From Pseudomonadota bacterium (GTDB lineage Bacteria; Pseudomonadota; Gammaproteobacteria; Xanthomonadales; Rhodanobacteraceae): DNA of 64,000 bases. Below are positions 20,949-32,817 of the stretch, piece after piece (positions within the stretch are counted from its first letter, which is position 1; every line of letters begins with the position of its first letter). The translations under genes were made by a program, and so were the position numbers. The notes under the pieces are model-generated. The model saw only the letters and a list, made by a program, of their open reading frames with translations. It was not told the DNA's origin and made no database searches. The stretch spans positions 26,736 to 90,735 of the forward strand of contig JAJYQO010000093.1 of assembly GCA_021794575.1 (NCBI GenBank). The letters are read 5' to 3'.

Positions 20949-22304
20949 TCAGGAAAACAGGCGCAACAGGTCGTTGTAGAAGGCCAATCCCATCAGTGCG
21001 ACCAGCAGTGCCATGCCCAAGTACTGTCCCGCCGCCATGACCCGCGCGCTGACTGGGCTGCCCTTGATCAATTCGATAAGGTAATACACGAGGTGGCCGC
21101 CGTCCAAGATCGGAATCGGCAGCAGATTCATTACCGCCAGGCTCAGCGAGATGATGCCGAGGAAGTACAGGAACCAGGCCGGGCCCAGATCGGCCGAGGT
21201 GTTGGCGTACTGGGCGATCGAGATCGGGCCGGAAATGTTCTTCAGCGAGGACTGTCCGGTCAGCATGCGGCCCAACATGGACACCGTCTGCGCGGTCAGA
21301 CGCCAGGTTTCGGCGAACGCCTCGGGAACCGCCCGCAGCGGATTGGCGCGTTGCACGGTGTCGTAATGCACCTCGTAGGGCGCCGGGCTGACGCCCAGCA
21401 TCCAGGCGGGCTTGCCGTCCGCGCCGGTTTCGAGGCGCGGTTGCGCGGCGAAGCTCAGGCGTTTGCCGTCGCGCAGCACCTGCACCGTCAACGTGCGGCC
21501 GGGACCGGCATCGGCATGCACCAGGGTAACGACGTCATTCCAGTCCGCAACCGGCTTGCCGTCGAGGGCGGTGATACGGTCGCCCGGACGCAGCCCGACC
21601 GCGGACGCGGCGCTGTCCGGCAGGATCGCGCCCAGCACCGGCGGCACCAGCATCTGCCGCGGCACCAGGCCGATCCGTTGCACGGCCTGCTGTGCACCCA
21701 TCGCGGCGGGTATGCGCTGCAGCGGCAGCGTCAGCGTGCGCCGTGCGCCGTCGGCGTCGCGCACCAGGATGCGCGTGGGCGCGCGCGCCGCCACCGCATC
21801 GGCCAGCGCCAGCGCGGCGCTGCTCCAGGACTGCACCGGCGTGCCGCCGACCTGCAGCAGGGTGTCGCCGGCGCGCAGTCCTGCCTGCGCGGCAAGTCCC
21901 TGGGCGGTGCCGACGATCGGCAGGTAGTCGGGCTTGCCGACCACCAGCATGGCCCAGAACGCGGCCACCGCGAAGATGAAGTTGAACACCGGTCCCGCGG
22001 CGACGATGGCCATGCGCGCCAGCACCGGTTTGCCGGTGAACTCGCGATCGCGATCGCCGGCCGGCACATCGTCCTCGCGCGCGTCGAGCATCTTGACGTA
22101 GCCCCCCAGCGGGATGGCGGCGATGACGTACTCGGTGCCGTCGCGGCCGACCCGCTTCCACAGCGGCTTGCCGAAGCCGATCGAGAAGCGCAACACCTTG
22201 ACGCCCATCCGCCGCGCCACCCAGTAGTGGCCGAACTCATGGAAGGTGATCAACAGACCGAGGGTGACGGCCAGCCACCAGATGGAGCCGAGGAGTTCGT
22301 TCAT
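20949..22304 (-). CDS. rseP: Site-2 zinc metalloprotease RseP
   Basis: Intramembrane protease that releases sigma-E by cutting RseA in the envelope stress response. The zinc motif HEFGH is at residues 22-26 inside the first membrane helix; a second helix follows GPVFNFIFAVAAFW, two PDZ domains occupy roughly residues 105-310, and the third zinc ligand region reads NLLPIPILDGGHLVYY. Length 451 aa matches E. coli (450 aa). It lies between dxr and bamA. Confidence 0.95.
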   Translation of the reverse strand: MNELLGSIWWLAVTLGLLITFHEFGHYWVARRMGVKVLRFSIGFGKPLWKRVGRDGTEYVIAAIPLGGYVKMLDAREDDVPAGDRDREFTGKPVLARMAIVAAGPVFNFIFAVAAFWAMLVVGKPDYLPIVGTAQGLAAQAGLRAGDTLLQVGGTPVQSWSSAALALADAVAARAPTRILVRDADGARRTLTLPLQRIPAAMGAQQAVQRIGLVPRQMLVPPVLGAILPDSAASAVGLRPGDRITALDGKPVADWNDVVTLVHADAGPGRTLTVQVLRDGKRLSFAAQPRLETGADGKPAWMLGVSPAPYEVHYDTVQRANPLRAVPEAFAETWRLTAQTVSMLGRMLTGQSSLKNISGPISIAQYANTSADLGPAWFLYFLGIISLSLAVMNLLPIPILDGGHLVYYLIELIKGSPVSARVMAAGQYLGMALLVALMGLAFYNDLLRLFS

Positions 22305-22314
22305 GCGGGGCGGT

Positions 22315-23508
22315 TCAACAGCACATTCGTGCCAGCATAGCGCGCGCCTTGGCGCGGGCGGTTAAGTCGCGGTGAATCAAGGTCTCCACGTCGCACACCG
22401 GCTGCGGCGGCAGCGCGGCCAGCAGGGTCTCGATCAGGTCGGCGATGGCGAGGAACGGCAGGCTGCCGGCCAGGAACGCCTCCACCGCCACCTCGTTGGC
22501 CGCGTTCAGCAGCGCTGGCGCGTCGCCGCCGGCGCGCAGCGCCTGGTAGGCCAGATCCAGACAGCGGAAGGTGTGTCTGTCCGGCACCTCGAACTCCAGC
22601 CGGCCGCGCGCGGCCAGGTCCAGGAACGGCACCCCGGAGCCGGTGCGCTCGGGCCAGGCCAGCGCGTAGGCCAGCGCGGTGCGCATGTCCGGATGACCCA
22701 GTTCGGCCAATACCGCGCCGTCGACGTATTCGACCAGCGCATGCACCAGGCTCTGCGGATGCACCAGCACTTCAATCTGCGCGGGCGTGGCGCCGAACAG
22801 CACGCAGGCCTCGATCACCTCGAGACCTTTGTTCATCAGCGTGGCCGAGTCCACCGAGATCTTGCGGCCCATCACCCAGTTGGGATGTGCGCAGGCCTGC
22901 GCGGGCGTGACCGCAGCCAGATCGCGGCGGCTGCGGCCGCGGAACGGCCCACCGGACGCAGTCAGCAGCAGCCGCCGCACGCCGGCGGCGGCGAGGGCCG
23001 GCGGCCGGCCGCCGGGCAGGCACTGGAACAGCGCGTTGTGCTCGGAATCCACCGGCAGCAGGTCGCCGCCGCCCGCGTCCAGCGCGGCTTGCAGCAGCGG
23101 CCCGGCGCACACGGCGGATTCCTTGTTGGCCAGCAGCAGGCGCTTGCCGGCACGCGCCGCAGCCAGCGTGGAACGCAGCCCGGCGGCGCCGACCACGGCG
23201 GCCAGCACGGTGTCGCACAGCGTGCCGCCGGCGGCCTGTTCCAGCGCTTCGGGGCCGGCCGCGATTTCGCAGCGCGCGCCCAGTTCGGCGAGCCGGCGCG
23301 CCAGCGCGGTTTGCAGTGCCGGGTCGGCGATGATGGCCAGATCCGGGCGGAAGCGCGCACACAGCCCGGCCAGCGCATCCGCATTGCGGTGCGCGGCCAG
23401 CACACTGGCGCGGTAGCGGTCGGGGTGACGCGCGATCACGTCCAGCGCGCTGCCGCCGATCGAGCCGGTGGCGCCGAGCACGGCGATGCGCTGTGGCGCC
23501 ACGCTCAC
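22315..23508 (-). CDS. dxr: 1-deoxy-D-xylulose-5-phosphate reductoisomerase
   Basis: Second enzyme of the MEP isoprenoid pathway, making 2-C-methylerythritol 4-phosphate with NADPH. The NADPH loop [17 protein letters not shown] starts near residue 8, LANKESAV carries conserved Lys and Glu, [11 protein letters not shown] and [14 protein letters not shown] are the metal and substrate motifs. GTG 23508 is chosen because it overlaps the cdsA stop (GTGA) and gives 397 aa (E. coli 398). The much longer open frame upstream is a shadow of cdsA. Confidence 0.94.
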   Translation of the reverse strand: MSVAPQRIAVLGATGSIGGSALDVIARHPDRYRASVLAAHRNADALAGLCARFRPDLAIIADPALQTALARRLAELGARCEIAAGPEALEQAAGGTLCDTVLAAVVGAAGLRSTLAAARAGKRLLLANKESAVCAGPLLQAALDAGGGDLLPVDSEHNALFQCLPGGRPPALAAAGVRRLLLTASGGPFRGRSRRDLAAVTPAQACAHPNWVMGRKISVDSATLMNKGLEVIEACVLFGATPAQIEVLVHPQSLVHALVEYVDGAVLAELGHPDMRTALAYALAWPERTGSGVPFLDLAARGRLEFEVPDRHTFRCLDLAYQALRAGGDAPALLNAANEVAVEAFLAGSLPFLAIADLIETLLAALPPQPVCDVETLIHRDLTARAKARAMLARMCC

Positions 23509-24338
23509 AGGCCCAGGAGCACTTTGAGCAGCACGAACACGGGCGCGGCGGCCAGCACGCTGTCGATGCGGTCGAGCAGACCGCCGTGTCCGGGGAACAT
23601 GCGCCCGGAATCTTTCACCGCGGCCTGGCGCTTGAGCAGGCTCTCGATCAGATCGCCGATGATCGAGAACGCCACCACCAGCACCGCCACGCCCAACAGC
23701 AGCAGCAACTGCGCGCCGCGCAATCGCAGCCCCCATCCGAACGCGGCGGCCAGCAGCGCGGCCAGGATCGTGCCGCCGGCGACCCCCTCCCAGGTCTTGC
23801 CCGGGCTGATCAGCGGCGCCAGCTTGTTGCGTCCGAAACGCGTGCCGGCGAAGTAGGCACCGGTGTCTGCGGACCACACCAGCATCAGCGCCAGCAGCGT
23901 CCACACGTGCGCGCGCATGCCGCCGGCGTGCAGCGTCGTCAGCGCCAGCCAGGCCGGCAGCAGAGCGGGCAGCGCGAGGCCAAGCTTGATCCAGGCATGC
24001 GCACGCGTAGGCGAGGCCCATCGCGTGGGCCGGCGCAGCCACAGCACGGCCAGCAGCCAGCCCAGTACGCCGAGGGCGATCACCGCCATGCCCGCCGGCG
24101 TGCCGCGCCAGAACCACAGCGCCAGGCAGGCCCCGGCCATCGCGGCCAGCAGCAGGCCGCGCAGCGGGCGCAGACGCCAGCCCGCCAATCGCGACCATTC
24201 CCACAGCGCGGCCAGCACCAGCACGCCAATGGCCAGTGCGAACAGCCAGGTCGGCGCCAGCAGGATCAGCAGGATCGCCGCGGGCGCCAGCAGCACTGCG
24301 GTCAGCGTACGCTGGCCCAGCAGTTCAGGCGCGCGCAC
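23505..24338 (-). CDS. cdsA: Phosphatidate cytidylyltransferase
   Basis: Integral membrane enzyme making CDP-diacylglycerol from phosphatidate and CTP. About seven to eight hydrophobic helices span the protein. The family signature is complete near the C-terminus: [13 protein letters not shown], then [12 protein letters not shown] and LDRIDS. The open frame extends to 24401, but GTG 24338 (277 aa) is preferred because it keeps the uppS overlap short (14 bp), has GGGGCG upstream and aligns better with E. coli CdsA. Starts at 24383 or 24401 remain possible. Confidence 0.92.
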   Translation of the reverse strand: MRAPELLGQRTLTAVLLAPAAILLILLAPTWLFALAIGVLVLAALWEWSRLAGWRLRPLRGLLLAAMAGACLALWFWRGTPAGMAVIALGVLGWLLAVLWLRRPTRWASPTRAHAWIKLGLALPALLPAWLALTTLHAGGMRAHVWTLLALMLVWSADTGAYFAGTRFGRNKLAPLISPGKTWEGVAGGTILAALLAAAFGWGLRLRGAQLLLLLGVAVLVVAFSIIGDLIESLLKRQAAVKDSGRMFPGHGGLLDRIDSVLAAAPVFVLLKVLLGL

Positions 24339-25059
24339 GCGACTGCGCCCCGGTGAGTCCGTAGCGGCGCTCACGGCCCGCATAGGCGGCCAGCGCGTCA
24401 TCCAGCGCGGCCGTGTCGAAATCCGGCCACAGCGTGTCGGTGAAATACAGCTCGGCGTAGGCCAACTGCCAGAGCAGGAAGTTGCTGATGCGGTGCTCGC
24501 CGCCGGTGCGGATCAGCAGGTCCGGTGGCGGCAGGTCGGCCAGGCATAGTTGTCCGGCGACCATCTGCTCGTCGATGGCGGCTGCGTCCAGGGCGCCGCG
24601 TGCTGCCCGTTCGGCCAGCGCGCGCACGGCCTGAACGATGTCCCAGCGGCCGCCGTAGTTGACCGCCACGTTGAGCAGCAGCGCATCGTTGCCGGCAGTG
24701 CGTTCCATCGCGGCGCGCATGCGCTCACGCAACGCCGGCGCGAATGCCTCGAGCGCGCCGATGAAACGCAGCCGCACGCCGTTGTCGTGCAATTCGTCCA
24801 CTTCGCTGTCCAGCGCGCGCAGGAACAGCTCCATCAGCGCGCCCACTTCGTCTTGCGGCCGCCGCCAATTCTCGCTGGAGAATGCGAATAGCGTGAGCAC
24901 GACGATGCCGCGCTCGCGGCAGGCGCGCACCGTGGCGCGCACGGCTTTCTGGCCGGCGCGGTGGCCCATGGCGCGCGGGCGGTGTCGGTGTTCGGCCCAG
25001 CGGCCGTTGCCATCCATGATGATGGCCACGTGGCGCGGCAGCATAGCGGGGGCGGTCAT
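24325..25059 (-). CDS. uppS: Undecaprenyl diphosphate synthase
   Basis: cis-prenyltransferase that makes the C55 lipid carrier for peptidoglycan and O-antigen. The catalytic Asp16 lies in IIMDGNGRWA; TLFAFSSENWRRP, NVAVNYGGRWDI and DLLIRTGGEHRISNFLLWQ are the remaining signature motifs. Length 244 aa is normal. It follows frr by 10 bp. Confidence 0.96.
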   Translation of the reverse strand: MTAPAMLPRHVAIIMDGNGRWAEHRHRPRAMGHRAGQKAVRATVRACRERGIVVLTLFAFSSENWRRPQDEVGALMELFLRALDSEVDELHDNGVRLRFIGALEAFAPALRERMRAAMERTAGNDALLLNVAVNYGGRWDIVQAVRALAERAARGALDAAAIDEQMVAGQLCLADLPPPDLLIRTGGEHRISNFLLWQLAYAELYFTDTLWPDFDTAALDDALAAYAGRERRYGLTGAQSRARA

Positions 25060-25069
25060 CGCCTGCGCC

Positions 25070-25633
25070 TCACAGCGCCATCAGCTCGTCTTCCTTGGTC
25101 TTGACCACGGTGTCGATGTCCTTGACGAAACGGTCGGTGAGCTTCTGCACATCATCCTCGCTGCGCCGCTCCTCGTCCTCGGTGATCTTCTTGGACTTCA
25201 GAAGATCCTTGACGTGCTGCATGGCGTCACGGCGCACGTTGCGCACCGCCACCTTGGCGCTTTCGCCCTCGTGTGCGACGTGTTTGGCCAGTTCCTTGCG
25301 GCGCTCCTCGGTCAGCGGCGGAAGATTGATACGGATCACCGTGCCTGCGGTGGTCGGAGTAATCCCCAATTCGGAAGCCAGGATGGCCTTTTCGATGGGA
25401 CCGACCATGCTCTTCTCCCAGGGCGTAATGGTCAGTGAGCGCGCATCGGCCACGGCCACGGTAGCCACTTGCGACAGCGGCGTGTCGTTGCCGTAGTAGT
25501 TGACCCGCACCGACTCGACCAGCGCCGTGCTGGCGCGGCCGGTACGCAGGCGCTGCAACTCGTGGCGCAGCGATTCGACGCACTTGGTCATACGCGCTTG
25601 CGCCTCGTTCTTGATGCCGTTCAAGTCGCTCAT
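25070..25633 (-). CDS. frr: Ribosome recycling factor
   Basis: Splits post-termination ribosomes together with EF-G. The 187-aa product has the expected three-helix-bundle pattern with RTGRASTALVESVRVNYYG, LTITPWEK, GLIR-region substitute RINLPPLTEERRKEL, and VRNVRRDAM. Length fits the family (185 aa). It is downstream of pyrH by about 40 bp. Confidence 0.96.
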   Translation of the reverse strand: MSDLNGIKNEAQARMTKCVESLRHELQRLRTGRASTALVESVRVNYYGNDTPLSQVATVAVADARSLTITPWEKSMVGPIEKAILASELGITPTTAGTVIRINLPPLTEERRKELAKHVAHEGESAKVAVRNVRRDAMQHVKDLLKSKKITEDEERRSEDDVQKLTDRFVKDIDTVVKTKEDELMAL

Positions 25634-25672
25634 GGGTGATCTCGCCGGAGGGTCGGAAAGTATAGTTGTCGC

Positions 25673-26398
25673 TCAGCCGGCGGCCCGCACCAACGTGCCC
25701 ACCGGCTCGCCGCGCACGATGCGCATCAGGTTGCCCGGCCGGCCCATGTCGTAGATGCGGATCGGCAGGTCGTGGTCGCGGCACAGGGCGAAAGCGGCGG
25801 TATCCATCACTGCCAGTTTGCGCTCGATCACCTCGTCGTAGCTGAGCGTCTCGAAGCGTTGTGCGTCGACGTGGCGCGCCGGATCGGCGCTGTAGATGCC
25901 GTCGACCTTGGTGGCCTTGAGCAGCAACTGCGCGCCGATCTCCACCGCGCGCAGCGCGGCGGCCGAATCGGTGGTGAAGAACGGATTGCCGAGGCCGGCG
26001 GCGAAGATCGCGATGCGGCCTTTCTCGATGTGGCGAATGGCACGGCGGCGGATGTAGTCCTCGCACACGTCGTTGATGCGGATGGCGCTCATCACGCGCA
26101 CCCGGGCGCCGAGTTTTTCCAGCGCATCCTGCAGCGCCAGCGCGTTCATCACCGTGGCCAGCATGCCCATGTGGTCGCCGGTGACGCGATCCATGCCGGC
26201 CGCGGCCAGCCCGGCGCCGCGAAAGATGTTGCCGCCGCCGATCACCACGCCGATCTGCACGCCGGCGGCATGCGCCTCGGCGATCTCGCCGGCGATGCGG
26301 CGCAGCACCTCGGGATCGATGCCGTAGTCGGCCTTGCCCAGCAGCGCCTCGCCGGAGAGCTTGAGCAGGATGCGTTGGTATTTGAGCGCGTCGGGCAT
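25673..26398 (-). CDS. pyrH: UMP kinase
   Basis: Hexameric bacterial UMP kinase of pyrimidine nucleotide synthesis. Motifs are [12 protein letters not shown] at the N-terminus, [12 protein letters not shown] and a [20 protein letters not shown] segment. ATG 26398 gives 241 aa and matches the family start; the open frame to 26608 runs antisense-free into the cbbR tail and is rejected. In most proteobacteria tsf and rpsB lie directly upstream; here that position is taken by the Calvin cycle island, so pyrH should need its own promoter. Confidence 0.95.
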   Translation of the reverse strand: MPDALKYQRILLKLSGEALLGKADYGIDPEVLRRIAGEIAEAHAAGVQIGVVIGGGNIFRGAGLAAAGMDRVTGDHMGMLATVMNALALQDALEKLGARVRVMSAIRINDVCEDYIRRRAIRHIEKGRIAIFAAGLGNPFFTTDSAAALRAVEIGAQLLLKATKVDGIYSADPARHVDAQRFETLSYDEVIERKLAVMDTAAFALCRDHDLPIRIYDMGRPGNLMRIVRGEPVGTLVRAAG

Positions 26399-26429
26399 GC
26401 GGTTCTCGCGGCGGCGGGCAAACTGATGC

Positions 26430-26435
26430 ATTGTA
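26430..26435 (-). promoter_or_regulatory. Candidate -10 element for pyrH
   Basis: On the minus strand TACAAT lies about 32 bases before the pyrH ATG in the short gap left by the island insertion. No convincing -35 box is seen 16-18 bases upstream, where a GC-rich GCCGCC...GGCGGC palindrome (which may end cbbR transcription) sits. A new promoter here would make sense because pyrH is cut off from tsf. Confidence 0.3.
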
Positions 26436-26466
26436 GACGAGCCGCCGAGGCGGCGGCCGCGACCGG

Positions 26467-27414
26467 CTATGCCTGCGCGGACCCGGGATGCTGCAGCAGG
26501 GCTGCATCGTGCGCCGCCAGCCAGACCTCGCCGTGTTCGAGGACGAAATAACGGAACGCCTCGGCTGCCGGGGCCAGTTGCCGTGCTGAAAGCTGCGCAA
26601 CGAACCAACTACGCATCAGCGGTGTGCCGGCGATGTCCAGCACGTGTAGCAGGCCGCCGCGCAGTTCCAGGCCGATGGTGTGCAGCGACAACAGGCCGAG
26701 GCCCATGCCGGCGATCACCGCCTGCTTCAGTGTTTCGTTGCTGGCGATTTCCATGGCCGGGCGCGGCACCACGTGTTGTGCGGCCAGGAAATCCTCCAGC
26801 GCCGCGCGTGTGCCGGAGCCGGATTCGCGTACCAGTAGCGGATAGCCCAGCAGCGCGGTGGCCGGCAGGTGCGGCTGATGCGTCAGCGGGTGTCCGGCCG
26901 GCGCCACGAACACCAGCGGATGCGCGGCGAAGGCCTCGGCGCGGGTGTCGATCTCGCGCGGCGGCCGGCCCATCACCGCGAGGTCGATCTCGCCGCCATG
27001 CAACAGGCTGACCAGATGCTCGCGGTTGTGCGCCACGCGCAGGCGCAGTTCGATGCCCGGGTGCTCGTCGTGGAAGCGCGCCAGCAATCGCAGCAGGAAG
27101 TATTGGGCAGTGCTGACGAAACCCAGCGTCAGTAGGCCGCGGTCCAGGCGCTGAAAACGCGCCATGCCGTCCTCGGCGGCTTTGTGCGCGGCCAGCAACT
27201 GGCGCGCGTGCACCAGAAAGTATTCGCCGGCAGTGGACAGGCTCAGCCGCCGTTTCTCGCGATCGAACAGGCGCAGGCCGACCTGAGATTCCAACTCCTT
27301 GATCTGCATCGACACCGCCGGCGAGGTGATATGCAGTGCTTCGGCCGCGCGCAGCACGCTGCCATGCCGGGCGACCTCGGTGAATACACGCAATTGCCGG
27401 AAGCTCAAATTCAC
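26467..27414 (-). CDS. cbbR: LysR-family regulator of the Calvin cycle operon
   Basis: LysR-type activator, divergent from cbbL and therefore assigned as CbbR. The N-terminal winged helix-turn-helix reads [28 protein letters not shown] (residues ~19-42, shown in part), followed by a periplasmic-binding-like effector domain to residue 315. In known CbbR proteins the effectors are Calvin-cycle metabolites such as RuBP or NADPH. The start is GTG ([11 protein letters not shown]), 103 bp from cbbL. Its 3' end points at pyrH and marks the left edge of the island. Confidence 0.92.
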   Translation of the reverse strand: MNLSFRQLRVFTEVARHGSVLRAAEALHITSPAVSMQIKELESQVGLRLFDREKRRLSLSTAGEYFLVHARQLLAAHKAAEDGMARFQRLDRGLLTLGFVSTAQYFLLRLLARFHDEHPGIELRLRVAHNREHLVSLLHGGEIDLAVMGRPPREIDTRAEAFAAHPLVFVAPAGHPLTHQPHLPATALLGYPLLVRESGSGTRAALEDFLAAQHVVPRPAMEIASNETLKQAVIAGMGLGLLSLHTIGLELRGGLLHVLDIAGTPLMRSWFVAQLSARQLAPAAEAFRYFVLEHGEVWLAAHDAALLQHPGSAQA

Positions 27415-28996
<1,582 letters not shown>

Positions 28997-29010
28997 GAGG
29001 AGCGCCCGCC

Positions 29011-29445
29011 ATGATGACCAATCCCACCGGCCGCCTGACGCAAGGCCAGTTCAGCTTCCTGCCCGACCTGACCGATGCCGAGATCAATCTGCAGATCGAG
29101 TACGGCCTGCGCCGCGGCTATGCCTGGAGCGTCGAGTACACCGACGATCCGCATCCGCGCAACACGTTCTGGGAGATGTTCGGTATGCCCATGTTCGATC
29201 TGCGCGATGCCGCCGGCGTGATGCTGGAACTGCGCAACTGCCGCCAGACGTTTCCGCATCACTACATCCGCCTGGTGGCTTTCGATTCCACGCGTGGCAT
29301 CGAGTCGATCACCATGAGCTTCATCGTCAACCGTCCGCCCAGCGAGCCGGGCTTCGGCCTGCAGCGCCAGGAAGGTCCGGGGCGCACGCTGCGCTACACG
29401 TTGACGCCTTACGCCACCGCCAGGCCCGAGGGCGAGCGCTACTAG
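29011..29445 (+). CDS. cbbS: RuBisCO small subunit, red-type
   Basis: Small subunit of form I RuBisCO, 144 aa. It begins RLTQGQFSFLPDLTDAEI, has the YGLRRGYAWSVEYTDDPHPRN block, and carries the long C-terminal beta-hairpin extension (after FIVNRPPSEPGF) that marks red-type small subunits. It starts 14 bp after the cbbL stop with GAGAGGAG before a tandem ATG-ATG (29011 and 29014). It is followed by the decayed cbbE. Confidence 0.95.
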   Translation: MMTNPTGRLTQGQFSFLPDLTDAEINLQIEYGLRRGYAWSVEYTDDPHPRNTFWEMFGMPMFDLRDAAGVMLELRNCRQTFPHHYIRLVAFDSTRGIESITMSFIVNRPPSEPGFGLQRQEGPGRTLRYTLTPYATARPEGERY

Positions 29446-29536
29446 TCCACTCGGCCCTTGTCATCGCATCACGCGCACGCCGGCCGCGCGGGCCGGCGTG
29501 GGAAACCGCACGCCGCGCTTGCTGGAGGTACGCATC

Positions 29537-29818
29537 GTGGAGCAGTCCAACGTGATCACGCCATCGATTCTTTCCGCCGACTTCGCGCGGCTGGGCGATG
29601 CGATGCGCAGCGTGCCGGCTGCAGGCGCCGACCGGGTGCGTTTCGATGTCATGGGCGAGGCGGAGGAGGCTGTTGCGGGATGTGTTGGGACCGACAACAT
29701 CCGCCGCGCCACGGAGGCGGGTGTCGATACGTTCGCGGCTGACGGCACAATCTTCGGCCGCCGCGACTACGCACAGGTCGGCACCGCGCTGCACGCTGAT
29801 CTCATCGGAGACGCCTGA
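29537..29818 (+). pseudogene. cbbE: Ribulose-phosphate 3-epimerase remnant with large in-frame deletion
   Basis: A 93-aa open frame made of the two ends of Rpe/CbbE. Residues 4-38 ([20 protein letters not shown], then [13 protein letters not shown]) match the family N-terminus; residues ~50-93 ([22 protein letters not shown] and following) match its C-terminus. About 140 residues between them, including most of the TIM barrel, the His68-type metal ligand and the catalytic Asp of VDGG, are gone. The catalytic His of HFDVMD is Arg here. The frame is unbroken, GGAGGT (29524-29529) sits 7 bases before GTG 29537, and the stop is one base before the cbbX ATG. Enzymatic function is excluded on these losses; coupling of cbbX translation is possible. 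Confidence 0.85.
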
Positions 29819-29819
29819 G

Positions 29820-30785
29820 ATGGGCGCACCCGATTACTCCATTCCCGGCAGCGTCGCGCCGCGACCCGTATCCGAAGCGGTATCCGACGCTGCGCCGCAG
29901 CCCGCGGCCGGCGCGGCGCGTACCGTCGCCGCGGTGCTGGCCGAGAGCCAGGTCGAGGCGGTGCTCGATGAACTCGAACGCGACCTGGTCGGCCTGGCCC
30001 CGGTCAAGCAGCGCATCCGCGACATCGCCGCGCTGCTGGTCATCGACAAGTTGCGCATGAACCTCGGCCTGCAGGCGGAAACGCCCAGCCTGCACATGAG
30101 CTTCACCGGCAACCCCGGCACCGGCAAGACCACGGTGGCGCTGCGCATGGCCGAAATCCTGCATCGCCTGGGCTACGTGCGCAAAGGCCACTTGGTGGCG
30201 GTGACGCGCGACGATCTGGTCGGCCAGTACATCGGCCACACCGCGCCCAAGACCAGGGAAGTGCTGAAGAAAGCCATGGGCGGCGTGCTGTTCATCGACG
30301 AGGCGTATTACCTGTACCGGCCCGAGAACGAGCGCGACTACGGCCAGGAAGCCATCGAGATCCTGTTGCAGGTGATGGAGAACCAGCGCGACGACCTGGT
30401 GGTGATCCTGGCCGGCTACAAGGACCGCATGGACACGTTTTTCAAGTCCAACCCCGGCATGAGCAGCCGCATCGCGCATCACCTGGACTTTCCCGACTAC
30501 TCGGTGGACGAGCTGCAGCAGATCGCGCAATGCATGTTGCAGCAGCGCCATTACCACTTCGGTGCCGATGCCGCCGCGGTGTTTCATCAGTATCTCGAAC
30601 GCCGCATCCGGCAGCCGCATTTCGCCAACGCGCGCAGCGTGCGCAACGCGCTGGATCGCGCGCGCCTGCGTCAGGCCAGCCGGCTGTTCGCCGAGCGCGA
30701 GCGCGAGCTCGGCCAGGACGACCTGACCACGCTGCTGCCGGTGGACCTGCTGGCCAGTCGCGTGTTCGCCGACACGCAACTCTGA
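29820..30785 (+). CDS. cbbX: Red-type RuBisCO activase CbbX
   Basis: AAA+ ATPase that pulls on the RuBisCO large-subunit C-terminus to release inhibitory sugar phosphates. Walker A GNPGTGKT is at residues 97-104, the pore loop reads GQYIGHT, Walker B is [12 protein letters not shown] and an arginine-finger region [12 protein letters not shown] follows. The 321-aa product has an unusually long, Ala/Pro-rich N-terminus of about 40 residues. The ATG overlaps nothing but lies one base after the cbbE-remnant stop. Its presence confirms the red-type lineage of this cbbLS. Confidence 0.95.
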   Translation: MGAPDYSIPGSVAPRPVSEAVSDAAPQPAAGAARTVAAVLAESQVEAVLDELERDLVGLAPVKQRIRDIAALLVIDKLRMNLGLQAETPSLHMSFTGNPGTGKTTVALRMAEILHRLGYVRKGHLVAVTRDDLVGQYIGHTAPKTREVLKKAMGGVLFIDEAYYLYRPENERDYGQEAIEILLQVMENQRDDLVVILAGYKDRMDTFFKSNPGMSSRIAHHLDFPDYSVDELQQIAQCMLQQRHYHFGADAAAVFHQYLERRIRQPHFANARSVRNALDRARLRQASRLFAERERELGQDDLTTLLPVDLLASRVFADTQL

Positions 30786-30794
30786 GAGGACGCC

Positions 30795-31877
30795 ATGCCC
30801 CTGTCCAAGCGCCCGACCCTGACCCAGTACCTGATCGACCAGCGTCGCCGTTTCCCCGGCGCCAGCGGCGATCTGAATGCGTTGATCCTCGATGTCTCCA
30901 TCGCCTGCAAGGCGATTGCGCGCGCGGTAGCCTTCGGCGAGTTGGGTGCCGACAGCGCGTCCAGCGGCGGCGCGGTCAACGTCCAGGGCGAAGTGCAAAA
31001 GCGCCTCGATGTGGTCAGCAACGAAATGTTCGTGCGCCAGGCCGAGTGGTCGGGCCATCTGGCCGGCATGGCTTCGGAGGAAATGGAGCTGCCCTACCAG
31101 ATTCCGGGCGAATACCCGCGCGGCAAATACCTGCTGGTGTTCGATCCGCTGGATGGTTCCGGCAATCTCGATGTGGACGTGACCGTCGGCAGCATCTTTT
31201 CGATCCTGCGCGCGCCCGATGAAGTCGTGACCAGCGGCCGCGATGTGGTCGAGGCTGATTTCCTGCAGCCCGGCGCGCGGCAGGTGGCCGCCGGCTACGC
31301 GCTGTACGGTCCTTCGACCATGCTCGTGCTCAGCGTCGGCAACGGCGTAGTCGGCTTCACCCTCGATCCGAATCTGGGCGAGTTCAAGCTCACCCATCCC
31401 GACTTGCGCGTGCCCGAGGATGCGCAGGAGTTCGCCATCAACAGCTCCAACAGCCGCTTCTGGGAGCCGCCGGTGAAGCGCTACGTGGACGAATGTCTGG
31501 CCGGACGCACCGGTGCGCGCGGCAAGGATTTCAACATGCGCTGGATTGCCAGCATGGTGGCCGAGGCACACCGCATCCTGATGCGCGGCGGCGTGTTCCT
31601 GTATCCGCGTGACAGCAGGGATCCGGGCAGGGACGGCCGCCTGTGCCTGCTGTACGAGGCCAATCCGATCGGCTTCGTGATGGAGCAGGCCGGCGCGCGC
31701 GCCAGCACTGGACGCCAGCCGATGCTTGGGGTGCGGCCGGAGCGCCTGCATCAGCGCATCGGCCTGGTGTTCGGCTCGAAGAACGAGGTGGAACGCATCG
31801 AGCGCTACCACCGCGAAGGCAGCACCCGCGACCTGCCCAACCCGCTGTTTGTCGAGCGCGGCCTGTTTCGCGACTGA
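30795..31877 (+). CDS. cbbF: Fructose-1,6-bisphosphatase class I
   Basis: Hydrolyses fructose-1,6-bisphosphate (and possibly sedoheptulose-1,7-bisphosphate) in the Calvin cycle. The metal-binding motif [15 protein letters not shown] is intact, preceded by SEEME and followed by GGVFLYPRD and [20 protein letters not shown]. Length 360 aa is at the long end of class I enzymes. It follows cbbX by 9 bp with AGAGGA as ribosome binding site. Confidence 0.95.
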   Translation: MPLSKRPTLTQYLIDQRRRFPGASGDLNALILDVSIACKAIARAVAFGELGADSASSGGAVNVQGEVQKRLDVVSNEMFVRQAEWSGHLAGMASEEMELPYQIPGEYPRGKYLLVFDPLDGSGNLDVDVTVGSIFSILRAPDEVVTSGRDVVEADFLQPGARQVAAGYALYGPSTMLVLSVGNGVVGFTLDPNLGEFKLTHPDLRVPEDAQEFAINSSNSRFWEPPVKRYVDECLAGRTGARGKDFNMRWIASMVAEAHRILMRGGVFLYPRDSRDPGRDGRLCLLYEANPIGFVMEQAGARASTGRQPMLGVRPERLHQRIGLVFGSKNEVERIERYHREGSTRDLPNPLFVERGLFRD

Positions 31878-31918
31878 TCCGCGCACCCGCACGTTCCCGC
31901 CGCCAGGAAACGCCCGCC

Positions 31919-32803
31919 ATGTCCGAACGCCATCCGATCATCGCCATCACCGGCTCCTCCGGCGCCGGCACCACCTCGGTGACGCGCACGTTCCAGAACA
32001 TCTTTCGCCGCGAGAAAATCAACGCCGCCATCATCGAGGGCGATAGCTTCCACCGCTACGACCGCAAGGAAATGCGTCTGAGCCAGGCCGAGGCCGAAGC
32101 CGCGGGCAACAAACACTTCAGCCACTTCGGCCCGGAGAACAACCTATTTGCCGAACTCGAGACACTGTTCAGCAGCTACGCGCAGAACGGCACCGGCAAG
32201 ACCCGCAAATACCTGCACGATGCCGGCGAGGCCGCGCCCTATGGTCAGGAACCCGGCACCTTCACGCCTTGGGAGGATGTCCCGCAGGGCACCGACCTGC
32301 TGTACTACGAGGGCCTGCACGGCGCGGTCAGCACGCCGGCGGCCGATGTGGCGCGGCATCCGGACCTGTTGATCGGCGTGGTGCCGGTGATCAACCTGGA
32401 ATGGATCCAGAAGCTCTACCGCGACAAGCACGTGCGCGGATACACCGCGGAGGCGGTGACCGATACAATCCTGCGCCGGATGCCGGACTACGTGAATTAC
32501 ATCTGTCCGCAGTTCTCGCGCACCGACATCAACTTCCAGCGCGTGCCGGTGGTCGACACCTCCAATCCCTTCATCGCGCGCGAAATCCCCATGGCGGACG
32601 AGAGCATCTGCGTGATCCGTTTCCGCAATCCCAAGGGCATCGACTTCCCTTACCTGCTGAGCATGATCCATGACTCGTGGATGTCGCGCGCCAACACCAT
32701 CGTGGTGCCCGGCGGCAAGATGGAACTGGCCATGCAAATGATCCTCACGCCGTTCATCTGGCGTCTGATGGAACGCCGCAAACGAGCCTTGGAAGGGTGT
32801 TGA
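31919..32803 (+). CDS. cbbP: Phosphoribulokinase
   Basis: Makes ribulose-1,5-bisphosphate, the RuBisCO substrate, from ribulose-5-phosphate and ATP. The P-loop variant GSSGAGTTS is at residues 12-20, IIEGDSFHRYDRKEM contains catalytic residues, and YYEGLHGAV and VVPVINLEWIQKL follow. Length 294 aa identifies the bacterial octameric type. CAGGAA lies before the ATG. A MITE-like element begins 14 bp after the stop, separating cbbP from cbbT. Confidence 0.96.
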   Translation: MSERHPIIAITGSSGAGTTSVTRTFQNIFRREKINAAIIEGDSFHRYDRKEMRLSQAEAEAAGNKHFSHFGPENNLFAELETLFSSYAQNGTGKTRKYLHDAGEAAPYGQEPGTFTPWEDVPQGTDLLYYEGLHGAVSTPAADVARHPDLLIGVVPVINLEWIQKLYRDKHVRGYTAEAVTDTILRRMPDYVNYICPQFSRTDINFQRVPVVDTSNPFIAREIPMADESICVIRFRNPKGIDFPYLLSMIHDSWMSRANTIVVPGGKMELAMQMILTPFIWRLMERRKRALEGC

Positions 32804-32817
32804 GAAGCTTTCTGACG

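Noticed and set aside
17576..21040. 1154-codon plus-strand frame
   Set aside because: Antisense to lpxD, bamA and the rseP 3' end, whose products are unmistakable.
29802..31892. 696-codon minus-strand frame
   Set aside because: Antisense to cbbX and cbbF; both of these have complete motif sets.
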